A stretch of DNA of 35,282 nt from an uncultured beta proteobacterium (GTDB taxonomy: Bacteria; Pseudomonadota; Gammaproteobacteria; Burkholderiales; Burkholderiaceae_C), in the NCBI GenBank assembly GCA_903929815.1, contig CAIYWD010000201.1, positions 1 through 35,282 on the forward strand. The letters run 5' to 3'. The notes below the pieces were generated by a model. The model saw only the letters and a list, made by a program, of their open reading frames with translations. It searched no databases and was not told the DNA's origin. A program made the translations under genes and the position numbers. The stretch's first letter is position 1. Each line of letters opens with the position of its first letter. Of the stretch, positions 32,561 to 35,282 are shown one piece after another.

Positions 32561-34981
32561 TCAAAGCGCACTCAATGCGCGCTGTGCCTTGACTTTCATA
32601 TCGCCGGTTGCCCCCTCAATCACCTCTTCAATCAATGCACGCGCACCATCAAGATCACCTATGGCTTTGAATTCCTCAGCCAATGCCAGTTTGGTCTCAA
32701 GAGGGTCTGCTGCAGACGTTTGACCTTCATCGTGAGAAGACAACTGTTCATCTTCAAAATCGAGCGAAAGTGAGCCTAAATCAAATTCAAGCATACCGGT
32801 ATCAGCGGCAGGTGGTGGAGTGGGGGGGGGTGGGGGGGGTACGCGGGTCTGGGGTGGGGGTGCATTCATGGCCACCGTGTCATCGACATTAAACGAAAAG
32901 TTAGGCATGGCAAACATGGACTCTGTCGTGAGGTCAACTTCAGGTGGTGCCACAGGTGGGAGTGCTGTCGGTTCTTTAACGGGTTCAATCGATGGCAACC
33001 CAACATCTTGTGGCGTTTCATACCCGGCAGATGGCATCAATGGTGCTGGCAAAGTGTTGGGCGGCTCTGGATCGTCCAGAGAAAAATCCAGATCGAGATC
33101 CAGATCGTTGTCTGGCGACGTGGTGGGTACGGCAGGCTCGGTGCTTGTGGCTGTGTCCAAGCCTTCGGTCACTGTATCGCCCTGCGAAAGTGTTGAGGAG
33201 ACCTCGCTGGTATTGGGCTGCCCCCCGGGTTGATACAACACATTGTCAGGTTCCAAAGTCAGCCCCGACTTGCAAACAGTGTTCCAATCAGCACCTGTTC
33301 CACCTGTCAGATTAAAGGCAAGGGTTGCAATGGCCTCAAAAGCTTTGGTATCGCGCCGTTTGGCATAAACCTCCAGCAATTTCTTATGAATGGCCAGGCG
33401 TTCGGGCTGACTGCGCAGCGCATCTTTCAGAATTTCTTCAGCCTGAATATCGCGTCCGTAAGCCAAATAAACATCAGCTTCTGCAACAGGGTCCACATCC
33501 TCCACGGCATCAAGCTGGCTGGAAGAATACACCATGGATGAGCCAGTGTCGGGGCCATCGTTGGTATCGATGCGCTGTCCGCCACTGCCACCAAAGTACG
33601 AATCAGGCTGCATTCGACTTTCAAGAAACATACTGTCTGGCAAGTCAGTACTTTTGCGTTGACGTACTTTGTAAATACCCAAGGCGACCAGCAAAGCGAT
33701 GACAGCCGCACCAGCTGCAAGTATCAGGGGACTGGTCATCAAAGCGTCCAGCCAGCCAGGCTCAGGCAGCAGTTCAGGTGATGGGGCACTGGCAACTGAT
33801 GCCGACTTGCGGGGTGATGATGCAACAGGCTTGGAGGGTGAACTGACGGAGGGTTGATGCACCACAGGCGATGGTATGGATACCGCTGGCGTAGCGAGAT
33901 GAAGTCCATGCGATGATGTGGGACTGACAGCACTCGATGCTGCAACAGGCGCACTGGCTGCGGCCATGAGTTGGTTTAAGTCTTTGATATTTTTTGTCAA
34001 TTCTGCAGCGCGGCGCGAAGACTGTGCCACTGCGTAGGATTCTGCCAACTTGTCTTCGTGCCCTGCTGCCTTGACCGAACCTCTGGAAAGGGTGAGCTTG
34101 TCAGGGGTTGGAACAGACGGTTTTTTCTCAGCCACAGCAATACTGACTTTGCCGCGGAGTTGCCGTGTGGGCAATGTCGTTGGTGTACTGGGAATATTTT
34201 GTGCCAGTTTTTGGCGATAGGCTGCAAAATCACTGTTTTGCGCCATGACAATTTGTGTGGCTTCGTTAGGGGCAGTATCGAGGGCCTTTGCCTCGGAGGG
34301 CAAGGACAGCACGGCACCCGCCTTGATGCGATTCACGTTGTTGGCAATGAAAGCAGCGGGATTGGATCGCACCATGGCCACTAACATCTGATCCAAAGTT
34401 ACACCAGGCACCTTGGCAGCAACAGCAATATTCCCTGCAGTATCGCCACGTTTCACTGTCACCGTGTCTGGCCTGGGGAGTACCCGTTTTTGCTGCGTTG
34501 CGTGAGAACGCGACACACCAGGTGTGCCTCTCTGGACAGACACTGTTTCAACGGGTTTGGGGGAACGAAGATTGGGCGGGTCAAACAGCATGGTGTAGTC
34601 ACGCACAATTTTGCCCGAGCTCCAATTGACCTCCAAAATCAAATCAACAAAAGGCTCATTCACGGGATTGACACTATTCAAGTGCAGATAAACGCGGCCA
34701 TCAACGCTCATCTGCACGGCGACCCGTAGCCCTATCAACATCGCGTTGTAATCAAGTCCCGCCGTTTGAAAGGCATCCGGCCCTGCTACTTGAGCTTTGA
34801 GGGAAGCAGCTTCTTCACGACTGACGCTGGTGACCTCAATTTCAGCCCGCAAAGGCTCTCCCAGGGCAGAGTGAACTGCCAGTCGCCCCAATGACAACGC
34901 CAAAGCATCGCCAGTCCATAACGCAGAGAACGATGCCAACGCGGCAGCGACAACTTGCCATCGATATGTTTTAGCAGTCAA
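32561..34981 (-). CDS. fimV: FimV-like polar/pilus assembly protein
   Basis: This is an 806-residue FimV-type inner membrane protein that in relatives organises the cell pole and type IV pilus/secretion assembly. Seen: a signal peptide ending near residue 28 (GDALA/LSLG), the FimV N-terminal domain to about 135, a LysM peptidoglycan-binding domain (about 173-228, VTVKRGDTAGNIA), and a short coiled coil (about 318-340). One membrane span (417-438) precedes a TPR-like region (about 498-555) and an acidic region. A poly-proline stretch and the conserved FimV C-terminal helix pair (about 763-806, LALAEEFKAIGDLDGARALIEEV) follow. The start is TTG, supported by GGAG eight bases upstream and no nearby ATG. 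The poly-proline part is encoded by long C/G runs. It heads fimV-truA-trpFBA-accD. Confidence 0.93.
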   Translation of the reverse strand: MTAKTYRWQVVAAALASFSALWTGDALALSLGRLAVHSALGEPLRAEIEVTSVSREEAASLKAQVAGPDAFQTAGLDYNAMLIGLRVAVQMSVDGRVYLHLNSVNPVNEPFVDLILEVNWSSGKIVRDYTMLFDPPNLRSPKPVETVSVQRGTPGVSRSHATQQKRVLPRPDTVTVKRGDTAGNIAVAAKVPGVTLDQMLVAMVRSNPAAFIANNVNRIKAGAVLSLPSEAKALDTAPNEATQIVMAQNSDFAAYRQKLAQNIPSTPTTLPTRQLRGKVSIAVAEKKPSVPTPDKLTLSRGSVKAAGHEDKLAESYAVAQSSRRAAELTKNIKDLNQLMAAASAPVAASSAVSPTSSHGLHLATPAVSIPSPVVHQPSVSSPSKPVASSPRKSASVASAPSPELLPEPGWLDALMTSPLILAAGAAVIALLVALGIYKVRQRKSTDLPDSMFLESRMQPDSYFGGSGGQRIDTNDGPDTGSSMVYSSSQLDAVEDVDPVAEADVYLAYGRDIQAEEILKDALRSQPERLAIHKKLLEVYAKRRDTKAFEAIATLAFNLTGGTGADWNTVCKSGLTLEPDNVLYQPGGQPNTSEVSSTLSQGDTVTEGLDTATSTEPAVPTTSPDNDLDLDLDFSLDDPEPPNTLPAPLMPSAGYETPQDVGLPSIEPVKEPTALPPVAPPEVDLTTESMFAMPNFSFNVDDTVAMNAPPPQTRVPPPPPPTPPPAADTGMLEFDLGSLSLDFEDEQLSSHDEGQTSAADPLETKLALAEEFKAIGDLDGARALIEEVIEGATGDMKVKAQRALSAL
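32822..32860 (+). other. Homopolymeric G tracts / G-quadruplex motif in fimV
   Basis: The plus (template) strand has runs of 9, 8, 3, 4 and 5 G separated by short spacers, encoding the Pro-rich segment of FimV. Four closely spaced runs of at least three G meet the usual pattern for a G-quadruplex. Runs of 8 and 9 are long enough for slipped-strand errors. Confidence 0.75.
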
Positions 34982-35136
34982 TTTATGAACTCCGATGTTT
35001 CAGCAAGCAAAAAAATAACAACCACAGCACTCATGTCATGGCTATTGCAAACGAAGAGCTGTATCAACGCAACTCAATAGATACACACATTCTAGGGGTT
35101 CAATCAACCCGTGATGATTGAGATCATGATTCGATG

Positions 35137-35187
35137 TAGAAAACTTTCCGTTAAGGATATGGGCAACAATAAGTTGTGCATTTGGCC
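35137..35187 (+). repeat. Box B fragment joined to box A
   Basis: The end of box B (CTTTCCGTTAA) runs directly into box A (AGGATATGGGCAACAATAAG), sharing two bases. Bases 35165-35187 are a 23-base perfect match to the reverse complement of 20670-20692, the longest exact repeat I found in the window. Confidence 0.8.
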
Positions 35188-35280
35188 GTCAGAGTTGGGA
35201 TGCAATGCCAGGCGCAAATCGCGCAGTGTGGCCCAGCCACATAAGCGATTTGTAACGACGCAGTGCGCCCAAATCTGACG
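35187..35280. repeat. Box C palindromic repeat, full copy
   Basis: This is an imperfect palindrome of about 94 bases centred near 35233. The left arm begins CGTCAGAGTTGGG, with CGCAAATCGC further in and GTGTGGC at the tip. The right arm, read in reverse complement, begins CGTCAGATTTGGG, with ACAAATCGC and TGTGGC at the same positions. The transcript would form a long cruciform-type hairpin. The window ends two bases later. Confidence 0.85.
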
Positions 35281-35282
35281 AG

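Larger units (their letters stand above)
34982..35282. other. Spacer upstream of fimV, made largely of repeats
   Basis: I see no gene in these 301 bases. A fragment of box B (TAGAAAACTTTCCGTTAA, 35137-35154) abuts a box A copy (35153-35173). That is joined to the large box C palindrome, which reaches the window edge. The first 150 bases upstream of fimV contain its GGAG ribosome binding site and presumably its promoter, which I cannot place with confidence. Confidence 0.6.

Noticed and set aside
19449-35282. Transposase, integrase or att sites linked to the repeats
   Set aside because: I found no transposase or recombinase motif on either strand in the window; elements are called only as non-autonomous candidates.
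1-35282. tRNA or rRNA genes
   Set aside because: I saw no cloverleaf with TTCAATTCC/GTTCRA-type arms ending in CCA or rRNA-like sequence in the spacers.

Overview
The window looks like the chromosome of a beta-proteobacterium of the order Burkholderiales, most likely near the Comamonadaceae (for example Rhodoferax or Polaromonas relatives). I infer this from the gene order fimV-truA-trpF-trpB-trpA-accD, the serC-pheA block next to gyrA, a barrel-less OmpA-type protein divergent from gyrA, a MaoC-phosphate acetyltransferase fusion followed by acetate kinase, and an intergenic repeat built around AGTAGCTATT that I recall from that family. Genus-level placement is not possible by eye.

Layout. 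(1) 1-102 is the tail of an unrecognised plus-strand gene. (2) 181-10252 is a five-gene minus-strand operon with overlapping or near-abutting genes. In transcription order it encodes an ankyrin-sigma70 fusion, a MORC/MutL-like GHKL ATPase, a Z1-domain superfamily II helicase, a PD-(D/E)XK nuclease (DUF4420-like) and an AIPR protein. The last four match the 'paraMORC' restriction-like systems predicted from gene neighbourhoods. The sigma factor at the head of the operon is the unusual part and the best candidate for new biology here. No methyltransferase is visible. (3) 10377-16643 is a housekeeping block on the same strand, gyrA-serC-pheA-hisD, which runs straight into the defence operon without a visible terminator. 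(4) 16897-20633 is a plus-strand block: an OmpA-like protein followed by four tandem terminator units, then pta and ackA for acetyl-CoA/acetate interconversion. (5) 20634-26106 holds an NDP-sugar pyrophosphorylase, rpsU-yqeY and a DUF1631 protein, separated by repeat-rich spacers. (6) 26107-34981 is a minus-strand block, fimV-truA-trpF-trpB-trpA-accD then ettA, joining pilus/polarity, tRNA modification, tryptophan synthesis and fatty-acid synthesis genes with tight overlaps.

Repeats are the second theme. From about 17.7 kb to the end, almost every spacer carries pieces of one or more short dispersed families: box A (GGATATGGTCAACAATAAG and variants, eight sites), box B (about 113 bp, two copies plus a fragment) and box C (a palindrome of about 94 bp, one full and one collapsed copy). 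Box A occurs as inverted pairs that bracket non-coding segments of about 549 and 283 bp, which suggests MITE-like non-autonomous elements. A separate AGTAGCTATT family fills the gyrA-serC spacer, forms the end of hisD, and has a recognisable copy inside the trpF reading frame. I saw no CRISPR array, tRNA, rRNA, transposase or integrase gene.
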